The notes under the pieces were generated by a model, which made no database searches, was not told the origin of the DNA, and saw only the letters and a program-made list of their open reading frames with translations. Below are positions 44,616-53,008 of a stretch of 64,000 nt of DNA, piece after piece (position 1 is the stretch's first letter; each line of letters opens with the position of its first letter). Source of the DNA: Roseateles_C aquae (GTDB lineage: Bacteria > Pseudomonadota > Gammaproteobacteria > Burkholderiales > Burkholderiaceae_C); the NCBI RefSeq assembly GCF_032337115.1, contig NZ_JAVXZY010000004.1, positions 1-64,000 of the forward strand, in the 5' to 3' direction. The position numbers and the translations under genes are program-made.

Positions 44616-45608
44616 GGCCGCGTAGGCGCTGTCGCTGACCTCAGCGCCCTGCGCCACATGGCGCGAGAAGGCATCGATGAAGGGTTCCAGCTGATCCAGC
44701 GGCAGCCTGTCGATACCAGCTGCGGCCACTCGCCCGCCACCACCCAGATAACGACTGCACAACGCCTCGGCATTGATGCCGGCGCTGGTGCGCAGGCTGA
44801 CCAGGTAGTCGCCATCGCTGCGCCGCGTCACCACCGCGATGGCGCGAGCCTGGCCCTGGCTCATCAGCCGGTTGGCCAGGGAACCGCACAGCCGCCGCGC
44901 CCAGGTCTCACCGGGCAGCAGATAGAGCTCGGCGCCATGGCCACGCCACAGCGCCTGCAACTGGCCAAGCCGGCGCTCATCGTCGACAAAGCCCTGCTCC
45001 AGCTTTTGATAGATCTCGGCCCGGGCGACGAAATCGAAGGGGTTCTCGTAGCCGTGCAGCACCTGGTAGAGCCGCTCCGGCGGCACCAGCAGATCGCTGA
45101 CCGCCTCGCCATAGGCGTTGTAGTTCAGCAGCTGGCCCAGCCGTGCCAGCGCGCTCGTCTGCGCCTCGTCCAGGCCCTGCTGCTGGGCCAGCTCGCGGCC
45201 CACGCGCTGCAGGTTGTCGCCAAAGGCCGCAGTGATGGCCCAGAGCCGGTAGCGGCCCTGCAGGCGCTGGTCGACCAGCAGGCTGGTGCACAGCTCCGGC
45301 GATTCATCGATCGTCAGGCGCAGTCGCGGATGGTGAAAGCGCTGGTGGGCGGCATGGTGGTCGATGTAGTCGACCTCGGCGCCGCCATGCAGCAGGCGGC
45401 GCAGCGGCTCGGCATTGCGGTCCAGGCTGATGTCCAGCACGGTGACCCGCGCCTCGGCCTGCGTCGGCACCCGCTGCAGCAGCGCGATATCACGCTTGAC
45501 GCCGGTGACACGGTGCGCCTGGCGCGGCTCGGCCATACGCAGCTGGTGCAGCGCGCAAATGCCGTCGGCATCGCCATTGAACACATCGAAAGCGGAGATA
45601 TCAGACAT
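44607..45608 (-). CDS. DHH/DHHA1-family phosphoesterase
   Basis: A 333-residue protein with the DHH motifs FNGDADGICALHQL and VDYIDHHAAHQ, and a C-terminal DHHA1 RNA-binding-type domain (SRYLGGGGRVAAAGID). Related enzymes hydrolyse nanoRNA, cyclic dinucleotides or polyphosphates. The first motif has GDADG where nanoRNases have HxxPDGDA, so the substrate is open. It is a single gene with convergent overlap to the hydroxyproline operon. The start could be 45608 or 45623. Confidence 0.82.
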   Translation of the reverse strand: MSDISAFDVFNGDADGICALHQLRMAEPRQAHRVTGVKRDIALLQRVPTQAEARVTVLDISLDRNAEPLRRLLHGGAEVDYIDHHAAHQRFHHPRLRLTIDESPELCTSLLVDQRLQGRYRLWAITAAFGDNLQRVGRELAQQQGLDEAQTSALARLGQLLNYNAYGEAVSDLLVPPERLYQVLHGYENPFDFVARAEIYQKLEQGFVDDERRLGQLQALWRGHGAELYLLPGETWARRLCGSLANRLMSQGQARAIAVVTRRSDGDYLVSLRTSAGINAEALCSRYLGGGGRVAAAGIDRLPLDQLEPFIDAFSRHVAQGAEVSDSAYAALR

Positions 45609-45912
45609 CGGCCACAAACTCATCGGATCACCCGTACGGTTGACAACCATAACGCAATGGCGCGGCACCGCCGCAGACCCGCCCCGGCTCGACGCCGGCC
45701 TTTGTAGTTTCGGCCAGCTTTCGAGAGACGCACACCCCCAAAGGTAGGAGACGGCGTAAATCTCTGCTGCCACTAGCGCGCTGATGGAGCGGCAGTGCCA
45801 GGCCATGATGCGACGACTCCGCCGCCGGCGTGGTATCAGTTGCCGCCAGGCGCCGCCACCGCGCGGCGGCTGTCCGACGATTGCAGCGCGAGCGCGTGAT
45901 AGCGTCGCGCCC
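45609..45912. other. Divergent intergenic region between the DHH and TSUP genes
   Basis: Must hold both promoters. A TTGACA at 45640-45645 (plus strand) has no -10 at the right distance. AGGAGA at 45747-45752 lies too far upstream to serve the TSUP start. Nothing else is supported. Confidence 0.35.
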
Positions 45913-46674
45913 ATGGCCTTTTTGCTGTTCTTTCTCTGTGTCGCGCTGTCAACCTGGATCCAGGGCCTGAGCGGCTTCGCCTTCAGCCTGGTGTTGCTGG
46001 GCCTGTCCAGCCTGCTGCAACTGGCGCCGGTGGCAGAGGTGGCCAATGCGGCAACCCTGCTCAGCCTGGTCAACGGCCTGCTGTACTTTCGCCTGCAGGG
46101 CTTTGAGCCCAACCGACCGGCCCTGCGCGCCGTGCTGCCGGCCGGCCTGCTGATGGTGCCGGTGGGCGTCTGGCTGCTCGGCTGGCTGGGCAGCGTGACC
46201 GTGCTGGCGCTGCGCGGCTTGCTGGGGGCGGCCATCATCGTCAGCGCCCTGCTCTTGCTGGCGGCACGTCCGGCAGCTTCGCAGCCTTCGCGTCTGAGTT
46301 GCTGGATGGCTGGCGCCGCGTCCGGCCTGATGGGGGGCCTGTTCTCCGCGGCCGGCCCGCCGCTGGTGTTCCTGTTCTACCGCCAGGCCCTGCCGGCTCG
46401 GCAGATCCAGCACACGCTGTTGACCCTGTTTGCCTGCAGCGCCGCGGCCCGCGCTGTGGTGGTGCTGCTAGGCGGCCAGTACAGCCTGCAGTCGCTCTGG
46501 CTGTTCGCCAGTGCGCTGCCCGCGGTCTACATCGTCAATCGTTTACAGCAGCGCTATGTGTTGCCGCTGCGCCGCGAACAACTGCAGCGCCTGGTTGCCG
46601 CGCTGCTGGTCGGCACCGGCGCCAGCCTGCTGTGGCCCTTGCTTCAGTCTTTTTTCTTGGCCGCGCCGAGATAG
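45913..46674 (+). CDS. TSUP-family membrane transporter (TauE/SafE-like)
   Basis: A 253-residue integral membrane protein with about eight helices. The family's GLSGFAFSLVLLGLSSLLQL near the start and GLMGGLFSAAGPPLVFLFYRQ in the second half are seen. TSUP proteins export or import sulfite, sulfoacetate and other small organic anions; substrate unknown here. Its last 31 bp overlap the end of the convergent livF-like gene. Confidence 0.85.
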   Translation: MAFLLFFLCVALSTWIQGLSGFAFSLVLLGLSSLLQLAPVAEVANAATLLSLVNGLLYFRLQGFEPNRPALRAVLPAGLLMVPVGVWLLGWLGSVTVLALRGLLGAAIIVSALLLLAARPAASQPSRLSCWMAGAASGLMGGLFSAAGPPLVFLFYRQALPARQIQHTLLTLFACSAAARAVVVLLGGQYSLQSLWLFASALPAVYIVNRLQQRYVLPLRREQLQRLVAALLVGTGASLLWPLLQSFFLAAPR

Positions 46675-47378
46675 GTCTCGACGACACGGGCATCTCCGGC
46701 CAACTCGCCCGCCGGCCCCTGCAGTGCGATCTCGCCGGTTTCCAGCACATAGCCGTAATCTGCCACTTCCAGCGCCGCGCGAGCGTTCTGCTCGATCAGC
46801 AGGATGCTGACGCCGGTCTGGCGCAGTTGGGTGACGATGCGGAAGATCTCCTTGACGATCAAGGGCGCGAGGCCCAGGCTGGGCTCGTCCAGCATCAGCA
46901 CCTTCGGCCTGGCCATCAGGGCGCGGCCCACGGCCAGCATCTGCCGCTCGCCGCCCGACAGGGTGCCGGCCTGCTGCGCGCGCCGCTCCTTCAGCCGCGG
47001 GAACAGCGTGTAGACCTGCTCCAGCCCATCACGCCAATCGCGCTGACCCAGCCGCATCGGCCGAAAGCCGCCCAGCACCAGGTTGTCTTCGACGCTCATC
47101 GTCGTGAACAGCTCGCGCCGCTCGGGCACCAGGGCCAGGCCGCGCATCACCCGCTCTTCCAGGCTCAGCCGGGAGATGTCTTCACCATCGAGCAAGACCT
47201 GACCCCGTGAAGGCAGCACGCCCATCAGCGCGTTCAGCGTCGTGCTCTTGCCGGCGCCGTTGGGGCCGATCACGGTCACCACCGCGCCTTGCGGCAATTC
47301 CAGACTCAGCCCGCTGAGCACCTCGGCACGGCCGTAGCCAGCATGCAGATCGCTCACTTGCAGAAGATTCGATGCCAT
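46644..47378 (-). CDS. Branched-chain-amino-acid-type ABC transporter ATP-binding protein (LivF-like)
   Basis: A 244-residue ATPase: Walker A GPNGAGKST, signature LSGGERQMLAVGRAL, Walker B VLMLDEPSLGLAP, and the LivF-type ending ADYGYVLETGEIAL. It is the second ATPase of the HAAT-type transporter encoded just upstream (1 bp gap). The cargo may be branched-chain amino acids, amides, urea or aromatic acids; no binding protein is adjacent to tell. Confidence 0.92.
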   Translation of the reverse strand: MASNLLQVSDLHAGYGRAEVLSGLSLELPQGAVVTVIGPNGAGKSTTLNALMGVLPSRGQVLLDGEDISRLSLEERVMRGLALVPERRELFTTMSVEDNLVLGGFRPMRLGQRDWRDGLEQVYTLFPRLKERRAQQAGTLSGGERQMLAVGRALMARPKVLMLDEPSLGLAPLIVKEIFRIVTQLRQTGVSILLIEQNARAALEVADYGYVLETGEIALQGPAGELAGDARVVETYLGAAKKKD

Positions 47379-47379
47379 A

Positions 47380-49158
47380 TCAGTGCTCGGTACCCAGGTA
47401 GGCGGCGCGGACCTCGGGGCTGGCCTGCACCTGCTCCGGCGTGCCCTCGATCAGCTTGGTGCCGAACTCCATCACGACGATGCGGTCGGTCAGGCCCATC
47501 ACGAATTCCATATCGTGCTCCACCAGCAGGATGGACAGCCCGCTGGCCTTGAGCTGGCGCAGCACCTCGGCCAGCGCTTGCTTTTCCTTGTGCCGCAGGC
47601 CGGCCGCGGGTTCGTCCAACAGCAGCAGCGCCGGATCGGTGCACAGCGCGCGGGCGATTTCCATCAGCCGCTGCGGCCCCAGCGCCAGATTGCCGGCCAG
47701 CTCGTGCATCTGCGCCTGCATGCCGATGCGCGTCAGCTGCGCCTCGGCCTCGGCGAACAGGCGCTTTTCCTCGTCGCGATCCAGCCGCAGCATGGCGCTG
47801 AGCGTGCCGCTGCGGCTGCGCAGATAGCCGCCGAGCGCGACGTTTTCCAGCACCGTCATGTCGGCAATCATCTTGACGTGCTGAAAGGTGCGCGACATGC
47901 CGCGCCGGGCGATCTCGCGCGAGCTCAGGCCGCCAACCGGCTGGCCGCGAAAGCTGACCGCACCGCGGCTCAAGCCCAAGACGCCGGAGATCAGATTGAA
48001 GGTGGTCGACTTGCCGGCGCCATTGGGCCCGATCAGACCGACGATCTCGCCGGCACGGATCTGGAAGCTGACATCGTTGACGGCCAGCAGGCCGCCAAAC
48101 TGCTTGCGCACCTTGTCCACGTCCAGCAGCAGCGCGCCGGGCGCGGGCTTGTCGCGCGACGGCAGAGCCGCTGCTCCGGCCCAGTCACGCGCGCGCGGCT
48201 GCGCCGGGAACCAGCGCGCCAGGCCACCCTGCAGCGCCGGCCACAGCCCCTTGGGCGCGTACTTGAGCATCAGCACCATCACCACGCCCAGCACGATGAT
48301 CTCGAAATTGCCATTGCTGCCCAGCAGCTGCGGCAGCAGCTCCTTCAGCTGGTCCTCGATGATCTTGAACACACCGGCACCAACAAAGGCGCCCCAGACC
48401 GAGCCCACGCCGCCGACCACCGCCATGAACAGGTATTCGATGCCCATCTTCAGCGCGAAGGGGCTGGGATTGACGGTGCGCTGGAAATGCGCAAACAGCC
48501 AGCCGGACACCGAGGCCAACAGCGCCGCGACGACGAAGATGATCAGCTTGTAGCGAAAGGTCGAAACGCCCATGGCCTCGGCCATCACCGCGCCGCCGCC
48601 CAACGCACGGATCGCCCGGCCGGGCCGCGAGTCCAGCAGATTGCGCACGCCCCAGGCACCCAGCAGCGCGCAGGCCCAGATCAGGTAGTAGATCGCCCGG
48701 CCATCGGCCAGGCTGATGCCGAACAGGCTCAGCGCCGGCAGGCCGAGAATGCCGTCGTACTTGCCGAGGAACTCGCTGTTGGCGATGGAAAAGTTCAGGC
48801 TCAAGGCCCAGGCTATGGTTGCCAGCGGCAGGTAGTGGCCGGACATGCGCAGCGTCAGCCAGGCCAGCAGCAGCGCGATCAGCAGCGTCAGCGCCAGACC
48901 GACGAACAGGCCCAACCAGGGCGACAGGCCATAGCGGGTCGACAGAATCGCCGTCGTGTAGGCGCCCACGCCAACGAAAGCGGCCTGCCCGAAGGAGGTC
49001 AGACCACCGACCCCGGTCAGCAGCACCAGGCCCAGCGACACCAGCGCAAACATGCCGATGTAGTTGGCCTGGGTGATCCAGAACTCGGGCACCGGCAGCA
49101 GCGGCAGCAGCAGCAAGGCCGTCAAGCCGAACAGGGTCAGTCGTTGTCTCAATTGCAT
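47380..49158 (-). CDS. Fused LivM-type permease and LivG-type ATPase
   Basis: A 592-residue fusion. Residues 1-305 are a LivM-like permease with about nine helices (VGGLTSFGQAAFVGVGAYTT, GIEYLFMAVVGGVGSVWGA). A 35-residue linker follows. Residues 345-592 are a LivG-like ATPase: Walker A GPNGAGKSTTFN at about 374, signature region LALGPQRLMEIARAL at about 488 (LALGPQ in place of LSGGQ), Walker B LLLLDEPAAGL. In most transporters these are two proteins. The start is MQLRQRLTLFG at 49158. Confidence 0.92.
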   Translation of the reverse strand: MQLRQRLTLFGLTALLLLPLLPVPEFWITQANYIGMFALVSLGLVLLTGVGGLTSFGQAAFVGVGAYTTAILSTRYGLSPWLGLFVGLALTLLIALLLAWLTLRMSGHYLPLATIAWALSLNFSIANSEFLGKYDGILGLPALSLFGISLADGRAIYYLIWACALLGAWGVRNLLDSRPGRAIRALGGGAVMAEAMGVSTFRYKLIIFVVAALLASVSGWLFAHFQRTVNPSPFALKMGIEYLFMAVVGGVGSVWGAFVGAGVFKIIEDQLKELLPQLLGSNGNFEIIVLGVVMVLMLKYAPKGLWPALQGGLARWFPAQPRARDWAGAAALPSRDKPAPGALLLDVDKVRKQFGGLLAVNDVSFQIRAGEIVGLIGPNGAGKSTTFNLISGVLGLSRGAVSFRGQPVGGLSSREIARRGMSRTFQHVKMIADMTVLENVALGGYLRSRSGTLSAMLRLDRDEEKRLFAEAEAQLTRIGMQAQMHELAGNLALGPQRLMEIARALCTDPALLLLDEPAAGLRHKEKQALAEVLRQLKASGLSILLVEHDMEFVMGLTDRIVVMEFGTKLIEGTPEQVQASPEVRAAYLGTEH

Positions 49159-49256
49159 GGTTCCAGCTTCTCCATGCCGCACGACGAGGGCGCGGGCATC
49201 TATCGGGGGGGGCGGCAGCCGCTTCAAGCGCGCTGGCTGCGGCTATTCAATGCTTG

Positions 49257-50282
49257 TCAATGCTCTTCCTGGTGCGGATCACGCAGCGAGCGCCACAGCA
49301 GCACCGGCAGGATGGAGGTGAAGACGATCACCTCCTTGAAAGCGCTGGCCCAGAAGGAACTGAAGGACTCCAGCAGGCCGACCAGCACCGCGCCCAGCGC
49401 GGCGCCGGGATAGCTGGCGAGGCCGGCGAACACCGCGCCGACAAAGCCTTTCAAGCCAATCAGAAAGCCGCTGTCGTAGAAGATTGTGGTCGTCGGGCTG
49501 ATCAGCAGACCGGACAGTGCGCCGATAAATGCCGCCATCGTGAAGGCCAGCTGGCCCGCACCAGTGCTGGAGATGCCCATCAGCCGCGCCCCCAGCCGGT
49601 TCACCGCGGTGGCACGCAGGGCCTTGCCGTAGAGGCTGCGCTCGAAGAACAGCCACAGCAGCACGATCAGCGCGATCGAGGCGCCGACGATGATCAGTGA
49701 CTGCCCGGACAGCATCAGCGGCCCGGCGTTGAAGCTGGCCTCCCAGAAGCTGGGGTTGCGCGAGCCCTCGGCGCCAAAGAAGGCCAGGCCCAGCCCGGTC
49801 AAGGCGAAATGCACGCCCACCGACACGATCAGCAGCACCAGCACCGTCGCATCGGCCAGCGACTGGTAGGCCAGGCGGTAGATCAGCCCGCCCATCGGCG
49901 TGACGATGGCCAGCGTCAGCAAGGCCTGGCCGATCAAGGGCAGCTGCTGCGGCGCCAGCCACAGCGCCAGGAGGCCGATCAGCGCCGGCAGCGCGGCGGC
50001 CAGCAGCGGCTTGCGCAGGCCCTGGCCGGCGCGCCAGGCCGCCCAGCCATCCAGCAGCAGCACGGCCGCCGTCATGGCGAGCAGAAAGTGCACGGTGAGC
50101 GGCGTCTTGCCCAGTTGCAGCGTCGCCATCGTCAGCGCGCCAAAGGCAACGAACTCGCCCTGCGGGATGAAGATCACCCGGGTCACGGCAAAGACCAGCA
50201 CCGTGGCCAGCGCCAGCAGCGCATAGATGGCCCCGTTGGTGATGCCGTCCAGCATCAAGATGCCTGCAATCGAAAGATCCAT
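49257..50282 (-). CDS. LivH-type ABC transporter permease
   Basis: A 341-residue membrane permease: LDGITNGAIYALLALATVLVF-like N-terminus (in part: MLDGITNGAIYALLALATVL) and AAFIGALSGLLISPTTTIFY, GLKGFVGAVFAGLASYPGAA. With the fused permease-ATPase and the second ATPase it makes a complete translocator lacking only its binding protein. First gene of the operon; its promoter lies in 50283-50507 with the palindrome at 50381-50398. Confidence 0.92.
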   Translation of the reverse strand: MDLSIAGILMLDGITNGAIYALLALATVLVFAVTRVIFIPQGEFVAFGALTMATLQLGKTPLTVHFLLAMTAAVLLLDGWAAWRAGQGLRKPLLAAALPALIGLLALWLAPQQLPLIGQALLTLAIVTPMGGLIYRLAYQSLADATVLVLLIVSVGVHFALTGLGLAFFGAEGSRNPSFWEASFNAGPLMLSGQSLIIVGASIALIVLLWLFFERSLYGKALRATAVNRLGARLMGISSTGAGQLAFTMAAFIGALSGLLISPTTTIFYDSGFLIGLKGFVGAVFAGLASYPGAALGAVLVGLLESFSSFWASAFKEVIVFTSILPVLLWRSLRDPHQEEH

Positions 50283-50380
50283 CCGCGCGTCACCCCTGCT
50301 CTTGTCTGCGGCCCACTCTACTCACAAAGCCTGAACCGGCCCTTGCGTGCGACACCGCATTGACAAGCGCAGAAAACGCA

Positions 50381-50398
50381 TTCGACCGATCGGTCGAA
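50381..50398. promoter_or_regulatory. 18-bp perfect palindrome, TetR-type operator candidate
   Basis: TTCGACCGATCGGTCGAA is fully self-complementary. It lies between the divergent livH-like and enoyl-CoA hydratase genes, 98 bp and 109 bp from their starts. Its form is that of operators of TetR-family regulators of acyl-CoA and aromatic catabolism. No tetR gene lies in the window nearby. Function is inferred. Confidence 0.6.
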
Positions 50399-50507
50399 AT
50401 TGCGCCTGCCTGCGTTTGCCTGGGGCAGACCGGGCCTCGGGAACGCCCGCGCAAGCAGCATGCAGGCGGCCGTCTGATGCGCGGCTGGCGCACAGTAGAC
50501 TTGACTC

Positions 50508-51266
50508 ATGCCCGAGCTCACCCCTGCCCTCACTCTGGATGGCCCGCTGGCCCGCATCCGCTTGCGTCGCCCCAAGCTGGCCAACCGGCTGGAGCTGATC
50601 GATCTGCAAACGCTGCAGCAGCATCTGCAGACCGTCAATGCCGAGCCCGCCGTGCGCGTGCTGCTGCTGGAGGCCGAGGGTCGCCATTTCTGCAGCGGCT
50701 TCAATATCGATGCGGTTCCCGGCGTCGATGCCGGCGCGCTGTTCGAGCAGCTGACCAACGCCTGGGAAGAGGCACGCCCGGTGACGGTGGCAGCCATCCA
50801 GGGCGGTGTTTATGGCGGCGCCACCGACCTCGCCCTGGCCTGCGACTTCCGCCTCGGCGTGCCCAGCTGCGAGATGTTCGTGCCGGCGGCGCGGCTGGGC
50901 CTGCACTTCTACCGCGGCGGCATGGAGCGCTATGTGAACCGGCTGGGCGTGGCGGTGGCCAAACGCGTGCTGCTGGCCTGCGAGACCCTGGACGCACGGC
51001 AAATGCACGACTGCGGCTTTCTTGACCGCCTGCTCGCTGACGGCGCTGCCCTGCAAGCCGAGACGGAGGCCTTCTGCCAGCGGCTCTGCGGCTTTGCGCC
51101 GCTGGCGCTGGCCGGCATGAAACAGCATCTGAACGCGATCGCCAGCGGCCGGCTCGACCTGGCCCAGTTGCAGGCCGATATCGCGCGATCCAATGCTTCC
51201 GCCGATCTGGCCGAAGGCGTACGCGCCTGGCAAGAGAAGCGCACGCCGCAGTTCAAAGGTCAATGA
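50508..51266 (+). CDS. Enoyl-CoA hydratase/isomerase family protein
   Basis: A 252-residue crotonase-fold protein: RHFCSGFNIDAV and AIQGGVYGGATDLALACDFR give the two oxyanion-hole regions. The catalytic glutamates of classical hydratases are not clearly in place (RLGLHFYRGGMERYVNRLG), so the reaction could be isomerisation, hydrolysis or other. It is transcribed away from the ABC transporter operon across the shared palindrome, suggesting common control. Confidence 0.85.
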   Translation: MPELTPALTLDGPLARIRLRRPKLANRLELIDLQTLQQHLQTVNAEPAVRVLLLEAEGRHFCSGFNIDAVPGVDAGALFEQLTNAWEEARPVTVAAIQGGVYGGATDLALACDFRLGVPSCEMFVPAARLGLHFYRGGMERYVNRLGVAVAKRVLLACETLDARQMHDCGFLDRLLADGAALQAETEAFCQRLCGFAPLALAGMKQHLNAIASGRLDLAQLQADIARSNASADLAEGVRAWQEKRTPQFKGQ

Positions 51267-51379
51267 TCCCCCGTTTGGGTGGCTGGCGTTGTCCCTCTGT
51301 AGTCTGGGCTCTCTATGGTGGAAAATACGCCCCTCGGCGCATTCAGTCCCCGAATAGAGGAAAATAGGGGTCTGGACTT

Positions 51380-51397
51380 ACGCCCTCGTGGCGTTTT
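51380..51397 (+). terminator. Weak hairpin with T-run upstream of the 79-residue gene
   Basis: ACGCC (51380-51384), a CTCGT loop, GGCGT (51390-51394) and TTTT. It may be a weak terminator for the hydratase gene or an attenuator for the next gene, which starts 46 bp later. Confidence 0.4.
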
Positions 51398-51442
51398 GTC
51401 GGCGTTCCGTCAGCGTTTTCACTTTTACAGATCAGGACCAGC

Positions 51443-51682
51443 GTGGCCAAGGACAGTACCAAAACCACCATCGAAGCCGATGGTTTGCGCTACCGCTCAA
51501 AAGCTCCCGGCTCGCCTTTTGCAGCCACGTCTTCTTTTGGTGCGGCAACCATGTCGTGCTTCTTGTGCGGCAAGCACCGCCCCCGCGCGATGCTGAAGTC
51601 CAAGAAGCTGCTGGGCAAGTCTCAGCCAGTTTGCGCGCCGTCCTGCAAGGAACTGGAAGAGCAGCTGTCCAAGAAGGACTGA
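51443..51682 (+). CDS. Four-cysteine mini-protein A (uncharacterised)
   Basis: A 79-residue basic protein. Cys39-x-x-Cys42 (SCFLCGKHRPRAML) and Cys64-x3-Cys68 (VCAPSCKE) make a probable zinc site. It is a paralogue of the 70-residue protein at 52642-52854: both have DGLRYxSK, GSPF, CGKHRP, a Lys/Leu-rich SKxxLG link and VCxPSC. The start is GTG at 51443 with AGGA upstream. The gene ends before tdk. Function unknown; a nucleic-acid or ribosome contact would suit the charge. Confidence 0.7.
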   Translation: MAKDSTKTTIEADGLRYRSKAPGSPFAATSSFGAATMSCFLCGKHRPRAMLKSKKLLGKSQPVCAPSCKELEEQLSKKD

Positions 51683-51799
51683 GGCCGGTGTCAGGCCTGC
51701 AGGCCTCACCCCTCGCCTCTCGTTTCGCCCCTCATTTCGCCCTCGGCGTTCAATCCTGCGATTGATCGCCGTGTTGGCGAACACCGCTGCGGCCCGTAC

Positions 51800-52360
51800 T
51801 CAGGCCTGCCTGAAACAGCGCCCGCAGACCGCCCGATAGCGGGCATTGCCACCAATCTCGACCTGCGCGCCCTCGGTGACCTTGCGGTTGCCGGCGTCGA
51901 CGCGCATATTCATCGTGGCCTTGCGACCGCAGTCGCAAATCGTCTTCATCTCGTCCATCTCGTCGGCCAGCGCCAAGAGCGTGGCCGAACCGCTGAACAG
52001 CTCGCCGCGAAAATCGGTGCGCAGGCCATAACAGATGGCCGGCACATTGCGGGTATGGGCGATCTCATGCAAGGCCCAGACTTGCGCCTTGCTGAGGAAT
52101 TGCGCCTCGTCGACCAGGATGCAGGCAATGCCCGGATCGGCGTCGAGCAGCTGACGGAAATCCGTCTCGCCATCAAACACCTCGGCAGGCCGTTGCGGGC
52201 CCAGGCGCGAGGTGACGTTGCCACGCCCGTAGCGATCGTCGACCGCAGCCGTGAAGATGCGCACGCGGTGGCCGCGCTCCTCGTAGTTGTAGGCCACCTG
52301 AAGCAAGGCGGTGGACTTGCCGGCATTCATCGCGGCATAGCGAAAAAATAGTTTGGCCAT
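51800..52360 (-). CDS. tdk: Thymidine kinase
   Basis: A 186-residue type II thymidine kinase for deoxythymidine salvage. Walker A is FRYAAMNAGKST (bound by Lys-Ser/Thr), the lid/Asp region is ACILVDEAQFLSKAQ, and the lasso zinc site is CDCGRKAT with CGRCF. It lies on the opposite strand between the two four-cysteine mini-protein genes. Confidence 0.95.
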   Translation of the reverse strand: MAKLFFRYAAMNAGKSTALLQVAYNYEERGHRVRIFTAAVDDRYGRGNVTSRLGPQRPAEVFDGETDFRQLLDADPGIACILVDEAQFLSKAQVWALHEIAHTRNVPAICYGLRTDFRGELFSGSATLLALADEMDEMKTICDCGRKATMNMRVDAGNRKVTEGAQVEIGGNARYRAVCGRCFRQA

Positions 52361-52641
52361 TCAAGCTCTCAGTGCGCGGTGTGTCTGGTGCCGCTGCGGG
52401 CAACCAGTATCGCCTTGGCAGTGCCAGACGCGTGAATGGCGGGCGCCGGATTCCCGCCTTGCCCACCCCAGACTTTCATCACCCCGCGTTCCAGGGGGAG
52501 TGCAAGCCCTAATCGGGCAAGCGAGCAGAACAACTGTCACAAGCCCGGCCTAATATGAGATCGGTGGAGTGAGTTTTCTCGTGCACGCAAGGCCAATCCG
52601 GCCGTTCCGTGGGCACGCCCAACCAGGGGTAACACACAACA

Positions 52642-52854
52642 ATGAGCAAAGACACCTATACCGCGGTCAGCGACGACGGCCTGCGTTACGAGTCCAAGCT
52701 GGGGGGATCACCATTTCTAGGCAGCGGTCACACCCGCTCCTGCTTCCGCTGCGGCAAGCACCGCCCGGCCAGCGCCCTGCAATCCAAGCGCGTGCTCGGC
52801 CGCAACGAGATGGTCTGCAAGCCGAGCTGCGGCACACCCAAGGCAGAAACCTGA
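52642..52854 (+). CDS. Four-cysteine mini-protein B (uncharacterised)
   Basis: A 70-residue protein with Cys34-x-x-Cys37 (SCFRCGKHRPAS) and Cys59-x3-Cys63 (VCKPSCGT). It is a clear paralogue of the 79-residue protein at 51443-51682, sharing the DGLRY, GSPF and CGKHRP blocks. The two are separated by tdk and differ in tail: this one is short and Pro/Lys/Glu, the other ends in a Lys/Glu helix. No family name is known to me. Confidence 0.72.
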   Translation: MSKDTYTAVSDDGLRYESKLGGSPFLGSGHTRSCFRCGKHRPASALQSKRVLGRNEMVCKPSCGTPKAET

Positions 52855-52893
52855 AGCGAGCGCCGCGAGAAGGCGGCTAGCCCGCTGCAGAGT

Positions 52894-52918
52894 GGCTCAT
52901 GCGCTCAGCGCTTGAGCC
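52894..52918. repeat. 25-bp near-perfect palindrome
   Basis: Starts GGCTCA, ends TGAGCC; only two base pairs plus the centre break the symmetry. It lies between mini-protein B and proQ (convergent ends). A second palindrome (GGTCAAG-G-CTTGACC, 52987-53001) and a direct repeat of TTGACGCCAA (52953 and 52971) are in the same gap. This is probably a two-way terminator or structured 3'-UTR region. Confidence 0.45.
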
Positions 52919-53008
52919 AGCTGTTGCTGGGCGGTCCGGACTCATGCGCTGATTGACGCCAAGCAACTGCTTGACGCCAACACTACGGTCAAGGCTTGAC
53001 CGGGGCCT

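Noticed and set aside
45640..45668. TTGACA as promoter upstream of the TSUP gene
   Set aside because: No -10 at the right distance; nearby sequence is GC-rich.
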